From NCBI GenBank assembly GCA_020073585.1, contig JAIQEV010000007.1, forward strand, positions 1 to 64,000: a stretch of DNA of 64,000 nucleotides. Reading direction: 5' to 3'. The translations under genes were made by a program, and so were the position numbers. Positions 42,262-50,926 of this stretch are shown in pieces. How positions within the stretch are numbered: the first letter of the stretch is position 1; every line of letters starts with the position of its first letter. This DNA is from Terriglobia bacterium. Lineage in GTDB: Bacteria; Acidobacteriota; Terriglobia; Acidiferrales; UBA7541. The notes under the pieces were generated by a model that saw nothing but the letters and a program-made list of their open reading frames with translations, ran no database searches and had not been told where the DNA came from.

Positions 42262-42966
42262 TTAGGGCTCCATGGGCGTGGCTTCGCGCCCGTTGAGAAT
42301 AATGTCAAATTTATAGCCCAGGGCCTTTTCCGGGAGAGTCGACTCCCAGTCGAAGAGCGAGATCAGGCGGTTGCGGGCTTTTTCATCCGCGGTGCAGTTG
42401 AAGATGGGATCGTAGGGAATCAGCGGATCGCCCGGGAAATACATCTGCGTGACCAGACGCGTGGCGAAGGCCGGTCCGAACAGCGAAAAATGGATGTGTG
42501 CAGGACGCCAGGCGTTGTGATGATTGCGCCAGGGATATTCGCCGGGGCGGATGCTCACGAAGCGGTAGCGGCCTTCGCCGTCCGTCAGCGTGTGGCCGCA
42601 GCCGGTAAAGTTGGGATCCAGCGGCGCGCGGTGCTGATCGCGCTTGTGCAGGTAGCGCCCCGCGGCGTTGGCTTGCCAGATTTCGACCAGAGTATGCGGC
42701 ACCGGGCGGCCGTTTTCGTCCAGCACCCTCCCGCTCACGATAATGCGCTCGCCCAGCGGTTCGCCGGAATGCTGGCGGGTCAGGTCGCAGGCCTTGACCT
42801 GCACCGTTTCTTTCCCGAAGACCGGGCCGGTCACCTCGGAAAGCGTGTGCGGGAGGTAGATCAGGGGTTTCCCGGGGGAGCGCTTGATGCTGGAGACGTA
42901 CGGGGGATGAAGGGGATTAGGCTGGGTCCCGATATAAGGCCGTCTATAGCCCGCGATCTTCGTCAT
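42262..42966 (-). CDS. pcaH: Protocatechuate 3,4-dioxygenase, beta subunit
   Basis: The start is ATG 42964-42966 with AAAGGA upstream, giving 234 residues. The non-heme Fe(III) ligands are Tyr105 (GRYLH), Tyr144 (EYPWRN), His157 and His159 (RPAHIHFS). Their spacings of 39, 13 and 2 equal those of the Pseudomonas enzyme. It cleaves protocatechuate between the hydroxyls to 3-carboxymuconate. It is the first gene of pcaHGBDC. The route to succinyl-CoA (pcaIJF) is not in the window. Confidence 0.96.
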   Translation of the reverse strand: MTKIAGYRRPYIGTQPNPLHPPYVSSIKRSPGKPLIYLPHTLSEVTGPVFGKETVQVKACDLTRQHSGEPLGERIIVSGRVLDENGRPVPHTLVEIWQANAAGRYLHKRDQHRAPLDPNFTGCGHTLTDGEGRYRFVSIRPGEYPWRNHHNAWRPAHIHFSLFGPAFATRLVTQMYFPGDPLIPYDPIFNCTADEKARNRLISLFDWESTLPEKALGYKFDIILNGREATPMEP

Positions 42967-43043
42967 TGGTTCCTTTCTGCTCTCAACCACCACCCCGTAA
43001 CGCCGTGGGGCGCCGGAAACGCGCCGGATGGGAGGCCAAGGGG

Positions 43044-43072
43044 AATCTAGTAAGCAGCGGAGGGGAAGTCAA
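43044..43072 (-). promoter_or_regulatory. Promoter of the pcaHGBDC operon
   Basis: On the minus strand TTGACT (43067-43072), 17 bases, TAGATT (43044-43049), about 75 bases before the pcaH start. The PcaR-like box lies directly upstream of the -35. Confidence 0.6.
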
Positions 43073-43087
43073 GGGCGATTATCGAAG
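43073..43087. promoter_or_regulatory. PcaR-like operator between pcaH and its IclR regulator
   Basis: On the minus strand the sequence is CTTCGATAATCGCCC, with the palindromic core CGAT-A-ATCG. By recall it agrees at 13 of 15 positions with the Pseudomonas PcaR box GTTCGATAATCGCAC. It abuts the -35 of the pcaH promoter, a place suited to an activator or dual regulator, and lies 70 bases from the divergent regulator gene. Confidence 0.7.
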
Positions 43088-43156
43088 TGCTGTGCGTATA
43101 TTGGCCAGTTCGTGTATCCTTCCTCTGGCCGCTGACCGACGTTCCAGGAGATCCCC

Positions 43157-44026
43157 ATGGCTCGCGCCTCCTCGCGCAAACTTGCCGAAAAGAAGCCTCC
43201 CGACTCTTCTCTTGGGGAGATCCCCCCGGGCGTCGCGCTCTTGCCCGCGGCCCAGATCTCCGCCCTCAGCGGGGATCCCAACTTCATGACCTCGCTGGCC
43301 CGCGGGCTGGCGGTCATCCAAGCCTATTCCCATGCCAAAGCGTTGCTGACCATTTCCCAGCTCAGCACCGCCACCGGACTTTCCCGCGCGGCGGTGCGCC
43401 GCTGCATGTACACGCTGGGCAAGCTCGGATTGGCCGATTCCGAGGACGGCCGGCACTTCTCCCTTAAGCCCCGCATCCTCACGCTCGGACATTCCTACGT
43501 TGCTTCCATGCCGCTGGCCAAGATTGCGCAGCCCGTTCTGGATCGCGTCAGCCAGCTCCTGCGGGAGTCCTGTTCCATCGGCATGCTGGATGGGCGGGAC
43601 ATCATCCATGTGGCGAATGCGAATGTGACACGAATTCTGGCGATTGATCTCGCGATCGGCAGCCGCGTGCCGGCGCTGTACACTTCCATGGGCCGGGTCT
43701 TGCTGGCCTACCTTCCCCCCGGGGAACTCGAATCCTACCTGGCGCACGCCGAGTTCACTTCCTACACCGAGCGCAGCATCGCCAGCGCGGATAAGATGCG
43801 CGAGGCGCTCCAGCTCGTGCGCCGCAATGGCTATGCGCTGGTCGATCAGGAATTGGAATTGGGACTGCGCGCCATAGCCGTCCCGATCCACAATACAGAC
43901 GGAAAGGCGATTGCCGCTTTGAATGTCGGAGCCCACGCGCAGCGTGTTTCCGTGCAGGACATGTTATCCAAGTTCCTGTTGCAGCTGCAGGCTGCCGCGC
44001 AGGAACTCTCCATGCTCCTGAAATGA
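43157..44026 (+). CDS. IclR-family regulator of the PcaR/PcaU/PobR group
   Basis: This is a 289-residue protein with AGGAG upstream. The winged helix is at about 50-110 (FMTSLARGLAVIQAY, ISQLSTATGLSRAAVRRCMYTL). The effector domain includes RESCSIGMLDGRDIIHVANAN and LALGIRAIAVPI-like ELGLRAIAVPIHNTDG. FxxSLARGLxVIxAF before the helix-turn-helix is typical of PcaR/PobR regulators. It is divergent from pcaH and a PcaR-like box lies between them, so it most likely controls pcaHGBDC in response to protocatechuate or 3-oxoadipate. Confidence 0.9.
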   Translation: MARASSRKLAEKKPPDSSLGEIPPGVALLPAAQISALSGDPNFMTSLARGLAVIQAYSHAKALLTISQLSTATGLSRAAVRRCMYTLGKLGLADSEDGRHFSLKPRILTLGHSYVASMPLAKIAQPVLDRVSQLLRESCSIGMLDGRDIIHVANANVTRILAIDLAIGSRVPALYTSMGRVLLAYLPPGELESYLAHAEFTSYTERSIASADKMREALQLVRRNGYALVDQELELGLRAIAVPIHNTDGKAIAALNVGAHAQRVSVQDMLSKFLLQLQAAAQELSMLLK

Positions 44027-44076
44027 TCGCGCGGGCTGCGCAACGGAATCCGCGGGAAGGGACCGGCCGGACCTGG

Positions 44077-44397
44077 TCAATTGCCGCCGTGGCGGGTGCG
44101 ATGCTTTTTTCCCCAGGCGGACATGAGTTCCAGGATCGGCCGCAGGCTCTGGCCATGGCGGGTGAGCGAATATTCCACGCGCGGCGGCACTTGCGCGTAG
44201 ACTTTGCGGCGGATGATGCCGTCGCGTTCCAGTTCGCGCAGGCGCTGCGTAAGCATCTTCTTGGTGGTTTCCGGAATCAGTTTCTGCAGTTCGCCGAAGC
44301 GGCGCGTTTTGCCCTGGAGGTGGAAGAGAATCAGCGGCTTCCATTTTCCGCCGATGATTTCGGTGGTCAGCCCGACCGGGCAGTTGCTCTCATCCAT
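44077..44397 (-). CDS. HxlR-family transcriptional regulator
   Basis: This is a 106-residue protein with AGGAG upstream. The winged helix fills the whole chain: [67 protein letters not shown]. The early cysteine (Cys6) at the family's redox or electrophile-sensing position is present. It is divergent from the saccharopine-dehydrogenase-like gene, its likely target. HxlR proteins answer to aldehydes, quinones and other reactive compounds. Confidence 0.9.
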   Translation of the reverse strand: MDESNCPVGLTTEIIGGKWKPLILFHLQGKTRRFGELQKLIPETTKKMLTQRLRELERDGIIRRKVYAQVPPRVEYSLTRHGQSLRPILELMSAWGKKHRTRHGGN

Positions 44398-44582
44398 TGC
44401 GGAGGCTCCTCGGATACCAGGTTACGAAATTGTGCCTACTGGCATAAAAGAGACTTTAGCCTAAGATGCTCTGCGAAGCCAGGGCCGAGGTTGCTCTGGG
44501 CGGCCCGGGGCACGGACCCGGGCCCGCGGTGGTCTCCGGGAAATTCCTGGGGGCACCGCGGACATTGCGCGCGAGGGATACG

Positions 44583-45695
44583 ATGAAAGACAAAAGACCC
44601 GTTGTTCTATACGGCGCCAGCGGATTTTCAGGCCGCCTGGTCGCGGAATTCCTGCGGGAGTACAACGTGCCGTTCGTTGCCGCGGGGCGCAACCGCGCCA
44701 AGATCCGCGACGTGATGGATCGCGTCCCCGGGATCGAGACCGCGGATTACGAAATTGCAGAAACCAGCGGCTCGCTTGACGATCTGATTAAGCTCTTCAG
44801 CGGCTCCAAGGTTGTCTGCAATACGGTCGGCCCGTTCCTCTATCACGGCCCGCGGGTGATCGAAGCCTGTCTCAAGGCCGGCTGTCACTACATGGACATC
44901 GGCGGCGAGCAGGCCTGGCATCGCGACGTCGAGGAAAACTGGAGCGAAAAGTTTGCGCGGCAGGGACTGCTGGCCGCGCCCGGCATGGCCTATATGTCGG
45001 CGGCCAGCGATATTGCCGCGCATCTGGTTCTCGAGACCCGCGGGATCGATACCCTGGACATTCTCTCCATGTTCAATGGCATTCCGACCTTCGGCTCCAC
45101 GCAGACGATTTTTGCGGCCATCCCCACGGATGCCTTCTACCTGGAGCAGAACCAGTACAAGCCGTGGCCGCGCGCCACGCCGCACGAGGTCGCCGTGCCC
45201 GGCCTGATCCAGACGCAACTGGCGCTGCCCTGGGGCGGCTTCCCGCACCCGGTGTGGTTCAAGCATCACCCGCAGGTGGCCAATGTGCGCACCCTCGGCG
45301 GTCTTCTCAACCGGCAGATCATGGAAACGGTCGCCGCCACGGAGAAACATTTCGAGGAGAACATCCGGCCGCTGCCCAAGCAGGAGCAAGAGCAGAAGCT
45401 GGCGGAGATGGCGAATTCCGTGCAAGGCGGCACTCCCCCGCGCGAGAACATGCGCGAGCACCGCACCATCGACGTGGTCTACGGACGGGGCACCACGGCC
45501 TGGGCTCAGTGCGTCATGTACGGGACCTGCTGCTACCGCCAGACCGGACTGGTGCAGGCCTACGCGGCGCACACCCTGGCGCACAACGCGCCGCGCAAGG
45601 TGGGTTATGCCTCGCCCTGCGCGGCCCTCGGACATCGCGAATTGCTAGGCGCGCTCGAGAGCTACGGCCTGCAGAAAGCGAAGCTGGATGCATGA
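44583..45695 (+). CDS. Saccharopine dehydrogenase-like NAD(P)-binding oxidoreductase
   Basis: The start is ATG 44583 with GAGGGA upstream, giving 370 residues. The N-terminal Rossmann fold (PVVLYGASGFSGRLVAEFL, AAGRNRAKIRDV) and CNTVGPFLYHGPRVIEACLKAGCHYMDIGGE belong to the saccharopine dehydrogenase NADP-binding domain found in trans-acting enoyl reductases and related proteins of unknown substrate. Lysine metabolism is unlikely without partner genes. It is divergent from the HxlR regulator gene and probably induced through it. Confidence 0.82.
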   Translation: MKDKRPVVLYGASGFSGRLVAEFLREYNVPFVAAGRNRAKIRDVMDRVPGIETADYEIAETSGSLDDLIKLFSGSKVVCNTVGPFLYHGPRVIEACLKAGCHYMDIGGEQAWHRDVEENWSEKFARQGLLAAPGMAYMSAASDIAAHLVLETRGIDTLDILSMFNGIPTFGSTQTIFAAIPTDAFYLEQNQYKPWPRATPHEVAVPGLIQTQLALPWGGFPHPVWFKHHPQVANVRTLGGLLNRQIMETVAATEKHFEENIRPLPKQEQEQKLAEMANSVQGGTPPRENMREHRTIDVVYGRGTTAWAQCVMYGTCCYRQTGLVQAYAAHTLAHNAPRKVGYASPCAALGHRELLGALESYGLQKAKLDA

Positions 45696-45755
45696 CTGTG
45701 GGCGATTACCGGCCCGGTGAGCGTTTTTTGCAGCGGCTGCGGAAATAGCCGTGAG

Positions 45756-45784
45756 TTGACACTGGCTGGGAATTGCGTTAACTA
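45756..45784 (+). promoter_or_regulatory. Promoter of the lipoyl/E1 operon
   Basis: TTGACA (45756-45761), 17 bases, TAACTA (45779-45784). The -35 is a perfect consensus. The leader to the first gene is about 105 bases long. No operator palindrome is evident. Confidence 0.65.
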
Positions 45785-45897
45785 AACGCTCTTCGCGTGT
45801 GGAACGTCCGTTCTTCACGAGGGCGAGAGGCAGCCGGGATTTTACGCAATACCGCGGAGCCACGGGCCAGCACTGCGCTCGTAGCCGCGGCAGGAGG

Positions 45898-46167
45898 ATG
45901 GCCATCGTAACCGCGCTCAGAGTACCGAAGACCGGGGGAATCCCCACCACGAAAGTCAGCGTGATCAAGTGGTTCAAGCAGGAAGGGGAGACCGTGCAGC
46001 GAGGCGAGCCCCTGGTCGAGTTGCAGACCGACAAGGTGAATTACGAACTGGATGCCCCGGTGGGCGGCGTGCTGCTGACGATTGTTGCGCAGGAAAACGC
46101 GGAAGTGCCGGTGGGGGATCTGCTCGGATTCCTGGGCGAACCAGGCGAGGCCATCCCGCAGTCCTGA
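45898..46167 (+). CDS. Free-standing lipoyl-domain protein
   Basis: The start at ATG 45898 gives 89 residues, one lipoyl domain: LRVPKTGGIPTTKVSVIKWF, then GEPLVELQTDKVNYELDAPVGG with the modified lysine at Lys46, ending GDLLGFLGEPGE. AGGAGG stands directly against the ATG with no spacer, which is unusual; the only longer option is GTG 45799 with no RBS. No acyltransferase domain or linker follows. It precedes E1 alpha by 18 bases, so it probably carries the acyl or methylamine-type group of that E1, as H-protein-like or E2-derived carriers do. Confidence 0.82.
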   Translation: MAIVTALRVPKTGGIPTTKVSVIKWFKQEGETVQRGEPLVELQTDKVNYELDAPVGGVLLTIVAQENAEVPVGDLLGFLGEPGEAIPQS

Positions 46168-46185
46168 AGCCGGAAGGAGCCAGCG

Positions 46186-47217
46186 ATGCAGAAAAAAGAA
46201 GATCTCGCAAAAGACCGCCTGCTCTGGATGTATACGCAGATGCTGCGCATCCGCGAGTTCGAGGAGCGCATCAAGCGCACCTTCGTCGAGCACCCCGGAG
46301 TGATCCGCGGCCACACGCATCTCGGCGACGGCGCGGAAGCTTCCATCGTCGGGGCCCTGGCGACCCGCAGCGAGAACGACCTGGCCATGCCCAGCTACCG
46401 CTGCCACGGCTATCCCATCGTGCTCGGCACCTCCACGAAAAAAATGATGGCGGAGATCTACGGGCGGAAAGATGGTCTGTGCCAGGGCTTTGGCGGTTCG
46501 ATGCATTTGGCCGATCCCGCGCACCATTTTCCCGGCACCTCGGGGATCATCGGCCAGGCCATCGCCCATGCCACCGGCGCCGCTCTGACGGCCCAGGTGA
46601 AGAACACCGGCCAGGTGATCTACTGCTTCTTCGGCGACGGTTCGAGCAAGCAAGGAGCGTTCTACGAATCGCTGAACATGGCGGCGGTCTGGAAGCTGCC
46701 GATCGTTTACGTTCTCGAGAACAACGAGTATCAGGTTTACACCCACGTCAGCCTCGAGGACGCCAACCATGCCGCCGGGGACCCTCTGTCCCAGAAGGCC
46801 AAGGCCTTCAGCATCCCTGGCGTCACGGTGGACGGCAACGACGTCCTCAAGGTGTACGAAGAGGTGGGGAAGGCCGCCGAGCGGGCGCGTGCGGGTCGGG
46901 GCCCGAGCCTGATCGAATCGAAATTTTACCGTTTCAGCGCGCATGGCAATGCCATCACCGTGCCTCCGGTGCCCACGCAGTTCCCCGAGCACGAAGCCAT
47001 CGAAACCTACGGCAAGAAGGACGAGTACGCCGCGGCCAAGGCCAAGGATCCGATCCTGCAGTTCCGCACCAAGCTGCTGGGCAGCGGCGTTTTGTCCGAA
47101 GCCGAAAATAAGCGCATCGAAGAGACCGTTCGCGCGGAGATGGAAGAGGCCGTGAAGTTTGCGCTGGCCAGCCCGTTCCCGGCGCCCGAAGAAGCGGTCA
47201 AGTACGTGTACGCCTAG
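46186..47217 (+). CDS. Second 2-oxoacid/acetoin dehydrogenase E1, alpha subunit
   Basis: This is a 343-residue protein with AAGGAG upstream. Motifs are HLGDGAEASIVGALATRSEND, PSYRCHGYPIVLG, GFGGSMHLADPAHHFPG, and the canonical ThDP/Mg motif CFFGDGSSKQGAFYESLNMA with ENN. The usual RGHG loop reads YRCHGY, different from the first copy at 30.6 kb. It is a distinct paralogue rather than a recent duplicate. It follows the lipoyl protein and precedes E1 beta by 14 bases. Confidence 0.88.
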   Translation: MQKKEDLAKDRLLWMYTQMLRIREFEERIKRTFVEHPGVIRGHTHLGDGAEASIVGALATRSENDLAMPSYRCHGYPIVLGTSTKKMMAEIYGRKDGLCQGFGGSMHLADPAHHFPGTSGIIGQAIAHATGAALTAQVKNTGQVIYCFFGDGSSKQGAFYESLNMAAVWKLPIVYVLENNEYQVYTHVSLEDANHAAGDPLSQKAKAFSIPGVTVDGNDVLKVYEEVGKAAERARAGRGPSLIESKFYRFSAHGNAITVPPVPTQFPEHEAIETYGKKDEYAAAKAKDPILQFRTKLLGSGVLSEAENKRIEETVRAEMEEAVKFALASPFPAPEEAVKYVYA

Positions 47218-47231
47218 AAGGGGGACAGCTT

Positions 47232-48212
47232 ATGCCGCGCGAAATGATGTACGGGGAAGCAATCGCCACGGCCATCGTGGAAGAGATGAAGCGCGATGGC
47301 GACGTCATTTTCTATGGCCAGAATCTCGGGATGACCGAGAAAGATCACATGGTCAGGTTGTTCGGCAAGAATCGCGTGCGCATCACCCCCATCTCGGAGA
47401 CGGCGGAGATGGGCATCGCCGTGGGCGCGGCCATGACCGGGCTGCGCCCGGTGGTCGAGCTGTGGATGAGCGAGTTCATGCTGGTGGCCATGGATCAGGC
47501 GCTCAACGAAGCGCCGCGGCTTCGCTACATGACCGGCGGGCAGGTGAAGGTGCCGCTCGTCTTCAAGGCGGGCTACGGGTTCGGCGCTGGGTGGGCGGGC
47601 CAGCATTCCAATTGCATCTACCACATGATGATGGGAATCCCCGGCTTGAAAGTGGCGCTGCCTTCGACGCCCGCGGACGCCAAGGGGCTCCTGACTGCCG
47701 CCATCCGCGACGACAACCCAGTCGTGTATCTGCATCACTACATGTTGACGCTGGACCGGGGCGAGGTGCCGGACGGGGATTACGTGATCCCCTTCGGCGT
47801 AGCCGACGTGAAGCGGGCCGGCAGCGATGTCACGCTCGTGGCCACGGGATGGATGGTGAAGAAGTCGCTTGCGGCTGCGGAAGTTCTGGCCAAGGAGGGC
47901 ATCAGCGTCGAAGTGATCGATCCCCGGACCATCGCGCCTCTCGACGTGCAGACCATCGTGGCGTCGGTGAAAAAGACCGGCCGGCTGGTGCTTGTGGATC
48001 AGGCCCCCCGCCACGCTTCTGTTGCGGTGATCATCGCCGGCGAGGTCGCCGAGCACGGCTTCCAATACTTGAAGGCGCCGGTCAAGATGGTGACCGCGCT
48101 GGATACCTCGGTCCCCTACAGCGAGCCGCTGGAAAAGTTCGTGCTCCCCGACGAAGACAAGATCGTTCGGGCGGTCAAAGCGGCGATGGCCAGACAGGCC
48201 GCCACGGTCTAG
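47232..48212 (+). CDS. Second 2-oxoacid/acetoin dehydrogenase E1, beta subunit
   Basis: This is a 326-residue protein with AGGGGG upstream. It has MMYGEAIATAIVEEMKRDG, the ThDP-activating glutamate in TPISETAEMGIAVGAAMTG, AGWAGQHSNCIYHMMM, and the C-terminal IDPRTIAPLDVQTIVASVKKTG. It forms the E1 heterotetramer with the preceding gene product. It is last in the three-gene operon and is convergent with the PQQ dehydrogenase gene; no E2 catalytic or E3 gene follows. Confidence 0.9.
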   Translation: MPREMMYGEAIATAIVEEMKRDGDVIFYGQNLGMTEKDHMVRLFGKNRVRITPISETAEMGIAVGAAMTGLRPVVELWMSEFMLVAMDQALNEAPRLRYMTGGQVKVPLVFKAGYGFGAGWAGQHSNCIYHMMMGIPGLKVALPSTPADAKGLLTAAIRDDNPVVYLHHYMLTLDRGEVPDGDYVIPFGVADVKRAGSDVTLVATGWMVKKSLAAAEVLAKEGISVEVIDPRTIAPLDVQTIVASVKKTGRLVLVDQAPRHASVAVIIAGEVAEHGFQYLKAPVKMVTALDTSVPYSEPLEKFVLPDEDKIVRAVKAAMARQAATV

Positions 48213-48303
48213 CGCCGAAAAGCGTGTCGAGAACCTCGTTGCGCCGGTCCGTCCGGAAAGCCTCCGCGGGCGGGCGGCGCGCAATCTCTTTCAGTGCGGC
48301 GCT

Positions 48304-50439
48304 TCATTTGGTTTCCGCTAGGCTCTGATTCGCCCGGAAAATCACGTAGGCGCGGATGGTTTCGGCATCTTCGCGGGATAGCTCCTTGGCGAAGGAGACC
48401 ATGCCCGCCTGCTTGAGCATCCCCCCGAGCACGATGCCGTACCACATCTCATCGTCCAGCATGCCGGAGTAGCGCAGGTCGGGCAGCACGCCTCCGCTCA
48501 CCGCGACATCCCCATGGCAGTTCGAGCAGTAGCTCTGGAATAGTTGCTCTCCCTTGTGGATGGTGGCGGGCGTGGCGGTGGAGGCCGGCGGATGCAGCAC
48601 GGGCTGCTCCATGTGCGCCGGCGGCAGGCTGGCCTTGCCGCCCAGTTTGAAGACCAGCATGCGGCCGAGGTTCGGCATCTTGCCGGACTTCAACGCGACC
48701 TCCCCGGCGATCAGCGGCAGCGCGCCTCCCCAGCCCGCCAGCACCGCCACATACTGTTCCCCTTTGACCGTGTAGGTCATGGGTCCGGCCATCACGCCCG
48801 TCTGGGCGGGCGCCGACCACAGCTTCTCGCCCGTGTCCGCGCGGTAGGCTTCGAAGTTTCCGCCCGCCGTGCCTTGGAATACGAGATTCCCGGCCGTTGT
48901 CAGGATGCCCCCGTTCCAGGCGGCAGGCCGCTCGACTTCCCAGACCTGTTTCTGGCGGACCGGGTCCCAGGCCACGAGGTGCCCCTTGACGCTCGCCAGG
49001 ATCGCCTTCTTGATGTTCGGATCCTGCGGCAGCCCGGCAGCCACGGCATCGGTAGCGGTATTGAATCCCAGGCTCTTCGGTTCAAAGTGCTCCACCGCTT
49101 TGTACTTGAAGCCGGTGTCCTGCTCCGGGATGTACACCAGACCGGTGAGCGGGCTGTAGGACATGGGCTGCCAATTGTGTGCGCCGCCCGGTCCGGGGAT
49201 GATCGGCGCGGGGTCGCTGCCCGGGTATCGTGCAATGGGCGTTTCGATGGGGCGGCCCGTTTTCATGTCCACGCCGGTGGCCCAGTTGATGTTGGTATAG
49301 GGCGTCGCGGAGATCAGTTCGCCGCTCTTGCGGTCCAGCACATAAAAAAAGCCGTTCTTCGGCGCGTGCAGGAGAACCTTGCGCACCTGCCCGCCGATGG
49401 GGATATCCGCCACGATGATCTGTTGCGAGGAGGTGTAATCCCAACTGTCGCCGGGGGACTCTTGGTAATGCCAGACGTACTCCCCGGTGTCCGGCTTGAG
49501 CGCCACGATTGAAGCCAGAAACAGATTGTCGCCGCCTTGCGGGCTGCGCACTCTCCGATCCCACGGGCTGCCATTGCCGACCCCGATGTACAGCAGATCC
49601 AGGTCGGGGTCGTAGACGATGGAATCCCAGACGGTGCCTCCGCCGCCGTACTTCCACCACTCGCCGCTCCAGGTCTTCGCCGCTTTTTCCAGGATGGAGC
49701 TTTCGAACGGCTTGGAAGGATCGCCCGGCACGGTGTAGAAGCGCCACACCAGCTTGCCGGTCTCCGCGTCGTAGGCGGAAACGTAGCCGCGCACGCCCAT
49801 CTCCGCGCCGCCGTTGCCGATCAGCACCTTGCCTTTGACCACCCGCGGCGCGCCGGTGATGGTGTAGCGGAACTTGCGGTCGATCGTGAGCGTCTCCCAC
49901 ACCGGCTTGCCCGTGGCGGCGTCCAGCGCCACCAGCCGGCCGTCCAGCGTGCCCACGAAGACCTTGCCGTCCCAGATGGCCACGCCGCGATTCACCACGT
50001 CGCAGCAGGCGTTGATGGCCCACTCCGGGGGCACCTTCGGATCGTAAGCCCACAGCCGCTTGCCGCTCGCGGCCTCCAGCGCCACCACCTTGCTCCAGGC
50101 AGTCGTGAAGTACATCACGCCGTCGACTACCAGTGGCGTGGCCTCCTGCCCGCGTCGCGTATCCAGATCGTAGTACCACGCCAGCCCCAGCCCGCCGATG
50201 TTCCGGTCGTTGATCTGCTTCAGCGGGCTGAAGCGCTGCTCGCTGTAGGTCCGCCCATGGCTCATCCAGTTTCCCGGCTCCTGGTCGGCGTTGCGGATGC
50301 GCGCACCGTTCACGCCGGCGCGCTGCGCGGTTGCCCCGGGCTTGGCGCCGTCCGCGTGGTGCAGCCCGGGCGCGGCATAGCCGGCGCCTACCGCCAAAGC
50401 GAGCGCAATCGCGACCATGGAAAGTTTTCTCTGAGACAT
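48304..50439 (-). CDS. PQQ-dependent quinohemoprotein alcohol dehydrogenase
   Basis: The start is ATG 50437-50439 with AGGAG upstream, giving 711 residues. A signal peptide (1-23) is followed by the eight-bladed PQQ propeller. The vicinal disulfide is Cys145-Cys146 (INACCDVV). Metal and catalytic residues are Glu213 ([10 protein letters not shown]), Asn289 (VGNGSPWD) and Asp334 (PGDSWDYTS). The residue two after Asp334 is Thr336, not the Asp of lanthanide-dependent types, so calcium is predicted. A C-terminal cytochrome c domain carries CSNCH and a methionine-rich tail. It is a periplasmic type II enzyme that oxidises alcohols and feeds electrons to the chain. PQQ synthesis genes are not in the window. 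Confidence 0.93.
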   Translation of the reverse strand: MSQRKLSMVAIALALAVGAGYAAPGLHHADGAKPGATAQRAGVNGARIRNADQEPGNWMSHGRTYSEQRFSPLKQINDRNIGGLGLAWYYDLDTRRGQEATPLVVDGVMYFTTAWSKVVALEAASGKRLWAYDPKVPPEWAINACCDVVNRGVAIWDGKVFVGTLDGRLVALDAATGKPVWETLTIDRKFRYTITGAPRVVKGKVLIGNGGAEMGVRGYVSAYDAETGKLVWRFYTVPGDPSKPFESSILEKAAKTWSGEWWKYGGGGTVWDSIVYDPDLDLLYIGVGNGSPWDRRVRSPQGGDNLFLASIVALKPDTGEYVWHYQESPGDSWDYTSSQQIIVADIPIGGQVRKVLLHAPKNGFFYVLDRKSGELISATPYTNINWATGVDMKTGRPIETPIARYPGSDPAPIIPGPGGAHNWQPMSYSPLTGLVYIPEQDTGFKYKAVEHFEPKSLGFNTATDAVAAGLPQDPNIKKAILASVKGHLVAWDPVRQKQVWEVERPAAWNGGILTTAGNLVFQGTAGGNFEAYRADTGEKLWSAPAQTGVMAGPMTYTVKGEQYVAVLAGWGGALPLIAGEVALKSGKMPNLGRMLVFKLGGKASLPPAHMEQPVLHPPASTATPATIHKGEQLFQSYCSNCHGDVAVSGGVLPDLRYSGMLDDEMWYGIVLGGMLKQAGMVSFAKELSREDAETIRAYVIFRANQSLAETK

Positions 50440-50556
50440 GTGTTCTCCTGACCGCCAGGGTTGCGTGAAGTGTTCCTGGAGACGTGTGCGCGGCCCTCCA
50501 GAACAGCCGGTTCGCGGCGTGGACCGCTTCGCGGTCACGCATACAAGCGACGAGTT

Positions 50557-50585
50557 TCCATATCGCCTTGTGTGCGCAATGTCAA
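50557..50585 (-). promoter_or_regulatory. Promoter of the PQQ alcohol dehydrogenase gene
   Basis: On the minus strand TTGACA (50580-50585), 17 bases, TATGGA (50557-50562). The consensus -35 and ideal spacing support it. The leader is about 110 bases long. Confidence 0.6.
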
Positions 50586-50812
50586 GCGCTGCTGCTTTGC
50601 CTTGAAAAGCAGCGGCGGCAATTTTCGGGGTTGCGCACAGAAACGAGCCACAAAATTCCGGGATCTGTCCCTCGCGCCAGCGCGGGCCAGTCGAATTGGG
50701 CGCTGGCATCCAGATCCCGGAAAGCCTTCCGTCGGTCATTCCGGGGAAAGACGGGCGCTGGAGGGACAAACCAAAAATCCGGCGATATTCGCACAACCGC
50801 CCGAATATTGGC

Positions 50813-50840
50813 TTGACAAGGAACTCCTGCAGAAGATATG
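50813..50840 (+). promoter_or_regulatory. Promoter of the TonB receptor gene
   Basis: TTGACA (50813-50818), 16 bases, GATATG (50835-50840). The start codon of the receptor is about 80 bases downstream, with AAGGAG 7 bases before it. Confidence 0.6.
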
Positions 50841-50926
50841 ACCAACATCACATTTTAGTGAAACTTCAGGTGCAATGCGTCTTTAAGACTGGGGAGCGCG
50901 ATTGCGCGCTAATAAGGAGTCATAAA

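Larger units (their letters stand above)
50440..50926. other. Divergent control region, PQQ dehydrogenase and TonB receptor
   Basis: This 487-base region has no gene. It holds one promoter for each side (listed separately) and a small perfect stem GACCGC-TTC-GCGGTC (50522-50536) in the leader of the PQQ dehydrogenase. The middle part (about 50600-50800) shows nothing recognisable. Confidence 0.5.
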
